Part shown: in pieces, positions 55,341 through 64,000 of the stretch
Layout of the letters: every line of letters starts with the position of its first letter
Position numbering within the stretch: the stretch's first letter is position 1
DNA from: Gaertneriomyces semiglobifer
Taxonomy: Eukaryota > Chytridiomycota > Chytridiomycetes > Spizellomycetales > Spizellomycetaceae
Direction: 5' to 3'
Length of the DNA: 64,000 nt
Assembly (NCBI GenBank): GCA_025558075.1
Contig: JAHLKF010000029.1
Span: 1 to 64,000, forward strand
The notes under the pieces: model-generated
The model's input: the letters and a program-made list of their open reading frames with translations, nothing else
Databases searched by the model: none
Told to the model about the DNA's origin: nothing
Translations under genes and position numbers: made by a program

Positions 55341-55897
55341 TTAAGCCGACTCGGCCTTCTTCCGCCTTTGCTCAGCACGTGCGGGGGCGAGCTTCCACTC
55401 GGTGTCTGCAATGAACTTGCGTAAGTACAGACTTACTGGAGTCATCTGGCTATTTACTATACTCACTAATGAAGGGGACAGCGAGACCCAAAAGGGCAAC
55501 GGCCCAGAAGGTGACGAGAAATCGTCCTCTGCTGCTAGTGACAAAAGGCAAAGCCTACACAACAGAATTGAAGTTAGTGTTTGGTGAGCGGTGCCAGCAT
55601 CCAACTGTCGGAATACATACACCCTCGCTCTTCCAGTTGTTTCCGCTGTGAGCGTGCACGAAGCGTGTTAGCCACTTTATCAAACATCATACAAGCAAGC
55701 TCCTTCTGCCAACGACGTGTAACAATCACTTACGCAAAGCTCATGGGACCTACAAATTTCAACAGTCGTCAGCATGCATGTCCCTGTGAGCCAACGAAGC
55801 AACGGATGGGTCCCTTACCCCAGGCGCCAACTTGGTGGTCACCACCACGGAGCATCCTCTTGGGAGCGACAGCACGAAGAGCAGACCTGGCAAACAT
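55341..55897 (-). CDS. Cytochrome c oxidase subunit VIIc (COX7C/Cox8)-like
   Basis: Five exons (55897-55819, 55749-55734, 55645-55621, 55554-55467, 55405-55341) join in phase to 90 aa. The N-terminus MFARSALRAVAPKRMLRGGD is a typical mitochondrial presequence. It is followed by GPMSFAGNNWKSEG, then ALPFVTSSRGRFLVTFWAVA and LLGLAVPFI, one membrane helix. The LPF...NR/SR...F-x3-G-x2-x-PF layout is that of COX VIIc/Cox8, a small subunit of respiratory complex IV in the inner membrane. The tail (NTEWKLAPARAEQRRKKAES) is longer and more basic than usual. Exon 2 is only 16 nt. Splicing is well constrained by phase, but identity rests on a short motif; another small respiratory accessory subunit is possible. 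Confidence 0.6.
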
Positions 55898-56199
55898 CGT
55901 ATTTCTTTGCAAATACTGAACGGTATATAGATATAGAAGAGTCGCCTATCGTTGACAGCGATGGGAGTTACGTTGAAGAGATCCGGTTCGCAGCTCGTTT
56001 GCTGGAAATCGCCGGGCTGCCAACGGGCCTGTTCGAGGCACGTGATGTTGGATTTGCACGTGAGCTGCATAATGCCATGTGATATTATCATGTGATCTGT
56101 AAGCGCACGTCGGAGAGTCGCCTGAAAGCGAACAGAGTCCAAACTTCAAAAGGACAGCGACACTCCCATCAACCATACCGATACACAGCTCGCACCATC
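55898..56199. promoter_or_regulatory. Short bidirectional promoter for two mitochondrial genes
   Basis: 302 bp separate the divergent starts of the COX7C-like gene (minus) and mL53 (plus). Both encode mitochondrial proteins, so co-regulation is likely but inferred. A near-palindromic CACGTGATG / CATGTGAT pair lies around 56039-56098; E-box-like CACGTG occurs once at 56039. Confidence 0.5.
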
Positions 56200-56633
56200 A
56201 TGCTCAAGTTTGTTGACAGAATAATAGTGAGCTTTGCTCCGATGAACCCGGCTTCCAAATCAGCACGGTTAGTCAGTCGTTACCATTCTCCGGCGGTTTT
56301 CCGAAAGAGAATCTCACACGGGGTGCCATCAATCATAGGGCTTTCATGCAGCGCCTAGTAACTGACGGCAACCGCCAAAGCAATCCAAAGTGCAAAGTGG
56401 AAATCAACATGAACGACAAAGTTCAAAAACCCACTGTCGAGGTTTTTTACAGTATGTGTTAATCCAAGGCTGCTCATCTGTTCCAAGACTTATTTTGCCG
56501 TTCTTGTCTCACAGCAAATAAGAACACAATCAAACTCGACACTGAAACATTAACGGCGGCTGAAATAACAAAGGACGTGAGTCGGATCAGCAAAAGACTG
56601 CAGTTGGAAGAGGATATTGCTCAGTCTGGATAG
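56200..56633 (+). CDS. MRPL44: Mitochondrial large-subunit ribosomal protein mL53
   Basis: Three exons (56200-56267, 56339-56451, 56515-56633; introns 71 and 63 nt) encode 99 aa, the size of yeast Mrpl44/mL53. The product starts MLKFVDRIIVSFAPMNPASK SAR (spaced here at residue 20), continues AFMQRLVTDGNRQSNPKCKV and EINMNDKVQKPTVEVFY, and ends TLTAAEITKDVSRISKRLQL. The opening K-F-xx-x-V-x-F-x-P...ARxF and the central KPTVEV strand match the thioredoxin-like mL53 family. It functions in the mitochondrial ribosome. It shares a promoter region with the COX7C-like gene and is convergent with PAN2. Confidence 0.75.
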
Positions 56634-57082
56634 ATCCCAGTGGCGGAATGGCGAGAATCCTCATCCACATGCTCCTTCTATCCTTTGTTTATCAACAATT
56701 TGTAGTCAGAGACTAGTTTATTTATTATCATGTGCGACCCTTGCCGACAAGAGCACCACCCACAATGAGGCAGATCCGCGTACATAGGATTTGGGCTTTT
56801 GAAACGGTACCTTAGACAACATAGTCGTAATTGTAGCTTCGGCAGATTAGCAGCAGTTCCAATATCATGGAGATCAACAATTCAAATATTGCTGTGTGCT
56901 GGTGGACTTGGACTGATAAGAAAATTGACCGAACACAGACTCACAGTGCGATTTGCACGACAACCTAGCTCTATCAAGCACAATTGAATAAATAGACTAG
57001 AAACTATGCGCTATATAAACTCAAAACTATGGCGAGATCTCGGCAACAAGGATCCGGATGCACCGACGCGCTTCCCTTTCTG
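56634..57082. other. Convergent intergenic region, mL53 and PAN2 3' ends
   Basis: About 450 bp of A/T-rich sequence fitting two 3' UTRs. No gene is supportable. Confidence 0.45.
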
Positions 57083-60000
57083 TTATGTGACCTTATTGAT
57101 CCCCTGTCCCGTTGAATGAACCTGCACTGGTGGCCTCCACCCTAACAATCGACCCTCTTCATATATTTCTCGCAATACCTCTTCAAACCGTCCCTCAGCC
57201 TTATATTCCAGGTACTTTTTGTACAGCGCAAGTGCAGTTCGTGCATCTTCCACACTGTCGTGCGTTTCGCTTTGGATATCTATGCGGAGTACCACGTACG
57301 CGAGGAAGCGTAGAGAAAGTTTCCTAAAGTAAAATGAGCAAATTTACACTAGTTGGGCGATGATGGTTGAAACCAACCTTTGACGCTCCTTCAAGAAATA
57401 GAGATCCACAGTGTCGATAACCTGCTCGGGAGGTACGAGAATATCTTAAGAATAAATAAAAAGGCACAGTCAGTAACCCATCCAACGAGCAGGAGGGGAA
57501 AATGGTTGCCCATACTCACTTATGATCCGAAAATCCTTCTTCAACCCATGTCCAACAAACACGCACCCCAAATCAACAAGCAGTCGCAGCTTTTTATACG
57601 TGGATTTCAGCGTTACGAGCGGATGCTGCGATGTTGCTGCGTCCAAATCTCCGGCTTCCAACATGCAAGGGTAAGTATCGTGAACCTTCTACCAAAATAA
57701 CACTGTGGCGGTTTCCCTTACGTTTAATCCCGCTGAACTCAGTTAGGTAATCGACCACCCCTTCAGTGGCTGAAATATACTCGTCGATGAATGGTACACC
57801 TTCCTTCGGACCCGATCCACGTAGGACGCTCACACGCGCAAGAGAAAGTCGGGACGGACGAATAATGGAACGCGTACCGTCCGAGCGAATCTCAGTCTCG
57901 TCCTACCACATTGACATGTCAGAGAGATATCGTTGGCGCATCAATTTTACAGTCGCCATATCTGACACAACAGACCTTGCTTAAAGCAACAAACTCGGCG
58001 TCCAAAGCGCAAAGATAGCCTGGCCCAGTTGGGAGTTCATTCTGATCGAGAAGCTTGTAATTGATTTTCAAGTCTTTCATCCTTCTTCGACTACTTCGCC
58101 GTATCGTCAAGGAACAACCAAAAAGTGAATCAGATTCAGCACGGGTTAAAATTATAATGTCTCACAGGGCTTACTTTTGCAAACTCATCATTTTGAGGTA
58201 TTCCGCGTCAGCTTGTCCTCCAGAGTTCGAAACAGTCCGCGAAATGTCCTCGCATGGTGGGTTGATTAATTTGTACTGAAGTATTGCCGGGATCTTCCAC
58301 TTTTCCAGGGTACGAGCTTGTTGGGGCTCGATGGGCTCCACCAGGAAGTCGTTAAAAAGATACCAGCTGTCCTCAGTCACTAAGAATCCAGGAATGTAAG
58401 TATTCGCACGATGACCTCCATCCCTTCAGTTGGTTCACCTTTCACATGAGCTACCAAGTGTGGCATCTCCTTCTCGCCACGAATTTCAACGACGCTTGCC
58501 TAAGAATACCATCTGCTTAGTAAAACAGAATAACATATGGCTGTAAAGCAGAAAAATAAGTCTCCCACCATAAGCTCATATACCCAAAGCTCCCCATCGG
58601 CGACGCCCATCACTTCCCTAATCCCGCTCAGATCGTCCAGATCCACTGATTCACTCAACTGTTCAACTCTTAAACTCTCTCCATCCGTGGCAAACGCAAT
58701 CCTACTGGGAACCCACGAATCAGCAGTAGCCCCGTACTCAACTCCGCGCCAAATTTCCAAATCGCTCTCCGCCGCACAAGCATTAATGCTCAGTATTCCT
58801 GGCAACCGTTGCAATCGCCGATACTGAGACGTAGGCTGATATTTCTTGCAATGTGCACACCAAGCCTTGGTATGAGACGACCGGTTAATGGATGCTAACA
58901 GCGTGTCGGCGAAACTTGGCCGGGATTTCGCTTGTCCGCCTGCGTTCTAGTCGAGGCCATTGGCCAATAAATAAACTTGACGCCGTCAGGTATGATGCAC
59001 GCGATACACTTACCTTCATTTTGAGCGATTGAGGGTGTGCGAGGTCCACCACAAAGCTCCACGCATCGCGCGCGATCTCTTGGTTGCATTGACATTTGCT
59101 GATGTTGGACAAACGCAGTCCGTATATCTGTTGCATCGGTGAGCTCCCGTTTGCGTCAGTTGCCCCAGTCGACTCGCTCTGTGAAGATTGTGCGACGTGG
59201 CCTAGCTCGACGCTCAACTGCTCCAGTAAGAACCGATTGAAATTCTGCATCAAATTAGAGTATGATATGGCCGCAGAGGGTTCCTCTGGCTCGAAAAGGC
59301 CTAGTGCTGCCGCTAGATGAATGCAATGTCAGATCGGCAATGGAGGCTAAGAGGAAAATAGAATACGAATTCACAGTTTATCTACCTTGTGTCATCTTGC
59401 CAAATCCTCTAAGGAAATTTGTGGCTTGGCAATTCGTTCCTCTGGAATCCTCCAGCATTCGAAAGAGAAAGCCCAATTCACACGACAAGCACCACTCTTT
59501 CGGGCATGCGCTTTGAATATGTCGTTTGCACACTTCCCTCAATGGCGATGTGAAGAACAGCACTTGAAGGAGAGAATTTGTGTAAGAATTTCTGATATGC
59601 GTCTCCAACCCTCCATATGGCGTGCGGTTATAAAATCCAAAATCAAAGTCTTCCACGCCGAATTTGGAGTACTTGATCTCGATGTGACGGTAAGGTTTCG
59701 ATACAGTCGTTGAACTTCCTGACGTCGTAGCCGCAGAGTTTGTGGTCTGAGGCTGTGGCGTAGATGGCTTTGAACGATGATTCTCTGGATTGTAAGTGGT
59801 CTTTCCAAACCATCGCTCCCTTTCTTGTTCACTTCGAAACTTTGGCCCGTCTGTGTCGGTTTTCCGCAATTTCTTCGACAGGGCAACATTTTGATTTCGA
59901 TGGAAGCCAGCTGGCGTTTTGGCATATCCCACAAAGTCAATCATTTTGACGTTCGCCATAACTTCTGGGGGGATTCTCGGTGGGGGTTGGCCAATCTCGA

Positions 60001-61540
60001 AAGTGAGATTAGAGGGCCAGGCAGAGAGGAGGGGAGTAGAGTAATACGGAAGACCAACAAGAGATAGAGGGCTGCCATCAGTTATTTGTACGGGACGCTG
60101 TGGAGCAGGATCCTCACAAAACTCGGTTTCACGGGAGAAAGGATTGACTTTGGGAGACTCTTCGTCAGTCCAGAAGTAGATACCTCCGGAGGAGTCAGCT
60201 AGGGCGAGCATGTTCCCAGAAGATGAAAAGCTGAGTGCGTTGAGGAAACCGCTAACTTCACCCTAATTTTACCAAATTAACCCTTTGCGTGAGAAGCCAA
60301 AGATGAAGAATGGCGGCATCGTTAACTCACCTGATAAAAAGTTGCGGAATTGTGATTGGCAATATCGCAAAACTGGAACTGTCCGTCTTGAGACGCCGCT
60401 ACAATTGCATTAGACAAGGTTGGATGAAATTGCACATAGCTTGGACCAGAGGGGCAAGGGATTGGTGGAAGTGCCCTCAGTGTTCGAATATCGTATAGCT
60501 TGATCATGGGATCGATCATCAGGTTGCCTCCTCTACGCAGAAGATGCAGAGTAAGGAAAGCGCAATGGATCGCCTCCTCGGTCGGATGAACTCACCGAGG
60601 TGAGTAACCGCAAGTGGCAAGAATATTGCCTGACACATCAAGATGGCTCACTCCTCCAACATGGGCATGCATCACATGCTCTTCGTTATACGACCTAGGA
60701 TCTCTCAGAATGATCCGTCCCGTCGCCGTACCACAGCAGATCAGTCTTGCACGTTTCATAAACGTCACATCGTCGTCAATATCCAGCTTGACCGTAGCAT
60801 CAGTTACAAGGAACAATTTCATGGACGACGATTTAAAGCTAACCTGTTTTGTGATGCTCCCGCGAAAAGCATTGACTATCAAAAGACTTCGACCCGTAGT
60901 GCCGACCAGTAATTCCGAAGTAGTATCAGTGAAAGATAAACTCATCGGGATTTTGCCTGGTTCAGTGCTGTCTCGAGTTCATCAGCTGACCCGGCGGGGG
61001 GAGCAATTGCCAAGGCTCACACCTTATACTCCAATTCATGACCCCCCGGCGGGTAGTGTACCGAATATTCTTCCCGCCTACAGAGAATAATCCTCGATCA
61101 TTGAGCAGCATCCCGTTGACACGGCCCGCATGCGCTGGGAAACTGGTGTATCGACCAATATCATCTTGTGAAACGTACAAGCTTGCAATGCGACCCTTTG
61201 TAGTGCGGAAAAGATGGTGGGATGCCGACAGGGATATAAGAGCAGGAGAAAGTATATTTCAGCAAAAGATGCTCCATACACCATCGCAAACGAGGCAGTT
61301 TTATTTACATTCTCTCCGCCTGTCCATATTAGTTCTTCGATGGGATCAAATGATAATGATGCGATAGGCTGAACGGGCTCGACAGTGGTCCCTAAGAGGA
61401 TCGGTCGATCTCGTATGTCAGCTCCAGTTGCCAGAACGACCTTTGTCCATGATCCTCTCACAGTCAACTGACCAGACTGCGGAAGAATATGAGTGCCTAC
61501 CTATTCCAACCCTCCGGGACTCTCTCCAACTTGATGCCAT
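57083..61540 (-). CDS. PAN2: PAN2, catalytic subunit of the PAN2-PAN3 deadenylase
   Basis: Sixteen exons join in phase to 1145 aa: 61540-61501, 61454-61309, 61195-61023, 60967-60844, 60786-60596, 60532-60331, 60262-59386, 59312-59014, 58946-58569, 58499-58439, 58379-58175, 58093-57976, 57902-57722, 57654-57520, 57444-57378, 57323-57083. The WD40 part includes [20 protein letters not shown] and [24 protein letters not shown]-like pseudoprotease domain follows ([13 protein letters not shown], where active USPs have Cys; zinc-type CHPC-like pairs WCAHCKKY). The DEDD exonuclease has [11 protein letters not shown] (D-x-E), [17 protein letters not shown] and [22 protein letters not shown]2-PAN3 trims poly(A) tails in the cytoplasm. 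The first exon ([13 protein letters not shown]) and its 46-nt intron are the least certain part. Confidence 0.94.
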
Positions 61541-62011
61541 TGCTTTGAAGTTGGTATGATTGTACCTCAGCGGTCTGAGTTGATGGTTTGGAATGAATGG
61601 TACAGATAAGCGCTATTCGCCAATGGTTATGCCTATCTGCTATCTAACCATGAGAGCGCCTTCCCCTCTGAAAGAAGTGCCCCCAGTCTCCCCCACTAAG
61701 TTCTCATTAGAACACAAAAAGGAGGAAAGCTACGCAGGTTTGTCTGCAACACGACAGCGCTGCGGAGTTCAGACCTTTTCCAGCAATCCTTTAGCAAAAA
61801 TACACACACTGTCTCGTATGACATATAGAAGCGCTTTGCATCGCTGCAACGTACGCACCGGGCCGTAACTATCGTAGGGTTGATCTATTGTGCAAGTGCT
61901 GCTGGCGGTCTCTTGATGCCGGTTTAAATCCTCGCATCGCTACTCTCCCTAACTATTTCGTCACAGTAGAGTCTACCGATTTTGGCATCATTCCTAACAT
62001 AAAAGATCAAG
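61541..62011. promoter_or_regulatory. Divergent promoter region of PAN2 and CDK-like genes
   Basis: About 470 bp between head-to-head starts. A 91-aa plus-strand frame (61593-61868) lies here without domain support and is best read as non-coding. Confidence 0.45.
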
Positions 62012-64000
62012 ATGGCTTCATCACCTATTAGGAAGAGGGACGGATCAAGGGAAGGCCGAACGTCTGACGAACACAAAGAGCCAAAGGATAGACGCCGGTC
62101 GTACGATAATACACCATTGCGGAATAGGTCAAGAGACCGTCAAGTATATCAGGACCGACGGCAGTCGAGAGATCGTGAAAGTCGCCTGTCTAGAGATAGG
62201 GAAGTATCTACGAGAGACCGACGATTATCTATCCCCTCTCGTGGCACTCCGGATATGCACGACAAAAGATCTTCCCGGCGTCTCTCAAGCCCGAGACGAT
62301 CTGCTTCTCCTCGCTCCCGAGCTTCATCTCGAGGGAGACCCCTTTCTCAGGACCATTACAGTCCGCCTCGACCATCGAACGTTGCATTGTCTAGAGATAG
62401 GTATGACCACTTTGAACCACGGTCAAGGGAGCGGGACGACTTGTCAAACAACGACAGACCATCTCGGGACCGGAACAGTGGCCCTTCGCGAACAGCCAAG
62501 CGACCGCCGAGTAGAGATCGCAACATTGAACGTCCGCAAACGGAAAAGCGACCGCTAAGCAGGGATCGCGACATTGACCGTCCACGAGAGCCAAGGCACC
62601 CGCCGCGCAACGAGGACAGTACGCATCGGATGCCCAGTGAAAAGCAGCAGGATGTAAACAAGGATCGTTACGTTGGTTGGTCACGGATAGAGAAGCAATC
62701 CCTTAGCAGGGGTCATACTATCGACCGGCCGGCGAGCCGCGAGAGGGACCGTTCGCGAGACGAACGGCGGCTGTCAACGAGGGATCTCGATGCAAAGGCG
62801 GATCTGCGTGAGTTGATTTCGAGGAAGCGCCGGGCATCCGAAGAGGTAGAGGCTAGCCGCTCCTCATCCAAATTACAAACGGATCAAACATGTGTCGAGG
62901 ACGTGCCAGGCAGGAAACATCACAATGAAGTAGACACTGATAGTCCGAGTAAGCGCTTCAAGGCGGAAAATGGGGATGCAATACGGAAATCGGGCACCCA
63001 GATGCTGTCAGAAGCTAAACCGACAAAAGCGGGGACAGAGGAGGCGGCCGCGTGTGAAACCCCCAAGATTCGTGACTCTTCACCCGAGGAAGGTGAGATC
63101 TCCGAAGAAGGCGATGTTGTTGCTGAGGAAGATAAGCCTACTAAAAGGCCATATGCCGAAAGAGACAACGGACGAGCCAAAGTGGAGGAGAGTAAGCGAC
63201 TTTCCAAGTCTAAAGAGCCGAGCGAGGATGGAGAAATTGTCGCACACGATAGTAAAGTTTCCACAACGCCAAAGCAGGGGACCAACGATAAAGTTAAGCG
63301 TGCTGGAGAACATTCTACATCTGGCAAGGGTCCGGCCATCACACCAAAGGACGCCAAAAAGGAAGCTGTTCGTGTGCGCGATGGTCGCCAATCCGACAAT
63401 CGCACGCCAGATGATGTTGCTCGCGGCAGGTTGTCACCGCGTGGTCGTCAAGTCACGGACGGAACCCCTACTAGAGAACGTGAAGAGTGGCGGGTGCGTC
63501 GTGGCTCTGTTTCCGAAGGTGCCGTTGATCACAGCTCCCAAGACCTGACCCGCAACGGTGATGAACCAGATAGTAATCCGCGTGATGGTCATGACGCAAA
63601 AGCGAAAGGTGGAAAATCGCAGGCTTCTAGTGTAGCTTCTCATCCGTCACCACCGGGAGATAGCTGGACTGCTACACTCGACAACAAGGCTGCTTTGGAC
63701 GAGATATATACCATGCCACCAATCCCGCATCTTACAATGACCAATGGTCATCACTCTCTCAACACCATCATGTCCTCTTTCAAGGGTGCCGGGTCAATCG
63801 AAGCGTACTCTACCGAATCAAACTCAAAGATTGGTGAAGGCACGTTCGGAGTCGTGACGATTGGTATCCATAAACCAACCAATCGAAAAGTTGCACTTAA
63901 GAAGCTTGTCCTACAAGCGAACCAGCAAGGACTCCCAGTAACGTCCGTTCGCGAAATTGCTGCCCTGAAAGCGCTGGACCACCCTAATGTCATCAAGCTT
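62012..64000 (+). CDS. CDK-family protein kinase with RD/RS-rich N-terminus, 5' part
   Basis: An open frame from ATG 62012 (AGATCAAGATGG context) runs 663 codons to the window edge without a stop. Residues 1-270 are Arg/Asp/Ser-rich with repeated SRDR units and tandem copies of KRPPSRDRNIERP-like sequence. Acidic blocks follow (SPEEGEISEEGD, EPSEDGEI). The kinase domain begins near residue 597: AYSTESNSKIGEGTFGVVTI (Gly loop), RKVALKKLVLQANQQGLPV (catalytic Lys), then TSVREIAALKALDHPNVIKL. PVTSVRE replaces the PSTAIRE-type cyclin-binding helix, resembling transcriptional CDKs (Bur1/CDK9, CDK11, CDK12). Those kinases phosphorylate RNA polymerase II and splicing factors in the nucleus. Which subfamily it is cannot be decided without the C-terminal part. 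Confidence 0.88.
   Translation, partial: MASSPIRKRDGSREGRTSDEHKEPKDRRRSYDNTPLRNRSRDRQVYQDRRQSRDRESRLSRDREVSTRDRRLSIPSRGTPDMHDKRSSRRLSSPRRSASPRSRASSRGRPLSQDHYSPPRPSNVALSRDRYDHFEPRSRERDDLSNNDRPSRDRNSGPSRTAKRPPSRDRNIERPQTEKRPLSRDRDIDRPREPRHPPRNEDSTHRMPSEKQQDVNKDRYVGWSRIEKQSLSRGHTIDRPASRERDRSRDERRLSTRDLDAKADLRELISRKRRASEEVEASRSSSKLQTDQTCVEDVPGRKHHNEVDTDSPSKRFKAENGDAIRKSGTQMLSEAKPTKAGTEEAAACETPKIRDSSPEEGEISEEGDVVAEEDKPTKRPYAERDNGRAKVEESKRLSKSKEPSEDGEIVAHDSKVSTTPKQGTNDKVKRAGEHSTSGKGPAITPKDAKKEAVRVRDGRQSDNRTPDDVARGRLSPRGRQVTDGTPTREREEWRVRRGSVSEGAVDHSSQDLTRNGDEPDSNPRDGHDAKAKGGKSQASSVASHPSPPGDSWTATLDNKAALDEIYTMPPIPHLTMTNGHHSLNTIMSSFKGAGSIEAYSTESNSKIGEGTFGVVTIGIHKPTNRKVALKKLVLQANQQGLPVTSVREIAALKALDHPNVIKL

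Noticed and set aside
61593..61868. 91-aa frame between PAN2 and the CDK gene
   Set aside because: It lies in the divergent promoter region with no domain and no conserved-looking segment.
61905..61960. tRNA-like segment (GGTTTAAATCC)
   Set aside because: The T-stem does not pair and no other arms fit.
62391..62661. Overlapping minus-strand frames opposite the CDK leader
   Set aside because: They are complements of the SRDR-type repeats; the sense frame is continuous and ends in a kinase domain.

Overview
The window reads as nuclear DNA of a fungus, most likely a flagellated (chytrid-type) one. The genes are compact and intron-rich, with mostly 55-115 nt GT-AG introns, and most can be reassembled exon by exon. 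The gene set is fungal: plasma-membrane H+-ATPase, BIM1-like copper protein, PAN2, a CDC25-type RasGEF and an FxFG nucleoporin. A five-exon CEP20/FOPNL gene, a centriole and basal-body protein, points to a zoosporic lineage. No tRNA, rRNA, CRISPR array or intact transposon was found.

Layout. 1-5000: 3' end of a RasGEF (+), an Ies6/YL1_C chromatin-remodeller subunit with a GC-AG intron (+), a BIM1-like secreted copper protein (-), a 51-bp direct repeat and an 87-aa membrane protein (+). 5844-8757: PMA1-type H+-ATPase (-) with a long upstream region free of supportable genes that holds a (GGGT)n tract. 12251-15208: wreckage of an uncharacterised gene family with a G-run frameshift, an in-frame TAG and two hairpins. 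16220-20334: a DUF1308 protein, an Oms1-like methyltransferase and an unrecognised spliced gene. 20335-27591: a 1907-aa LRR-RhoGEF fusion, convergent with a SANT protein carrying two C-x2-C...C-x2-H repeats. 28128-31789: eIF2A and an SR-rich SCI1-like protein, divergently arranged. 32398-36366: weakly supported small genes, a NADAR protein and a long imperfect hairpin. 36646-46013: AP beta-adaptin, an N-terminally anchored hexokinase and an AFG1-type ATPase. 46324-47348: an HNH-type gene broken by one missing base. 48227-49990: a secreted PL14-like lyase. 50245-53921: an FxFG nucleoporin. 54567-56633: CEP20, a COX7C/Cox8-like subunit with a 16-nt exon, and mL53; the last two start back to back. 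57083-61540: PAN2 in 16 exons. 62012-end: N-terminal part of a CDK-family kinase with a long RD/RS-rich leader.

The genes are not functionally clustered. They cover growth signalling (RasGEF, RhoGEF, CDK), membrane energetics and trafficking (PMA1, adaptin), mRNA and translation (PAN2, eIF2A), mitochondrial upkeep (Oms1-like, AFG1, COX7C-like, mL53) and secreted carbohydrate or metal functions. The least explained content is the broken lineage-specific family at 12-15 kb, the SANT/zinc-repeat protein, the long hairpins and the repeated motif ahead of the PL14 domain. All family names come from reading protein motifs; no database search was run.
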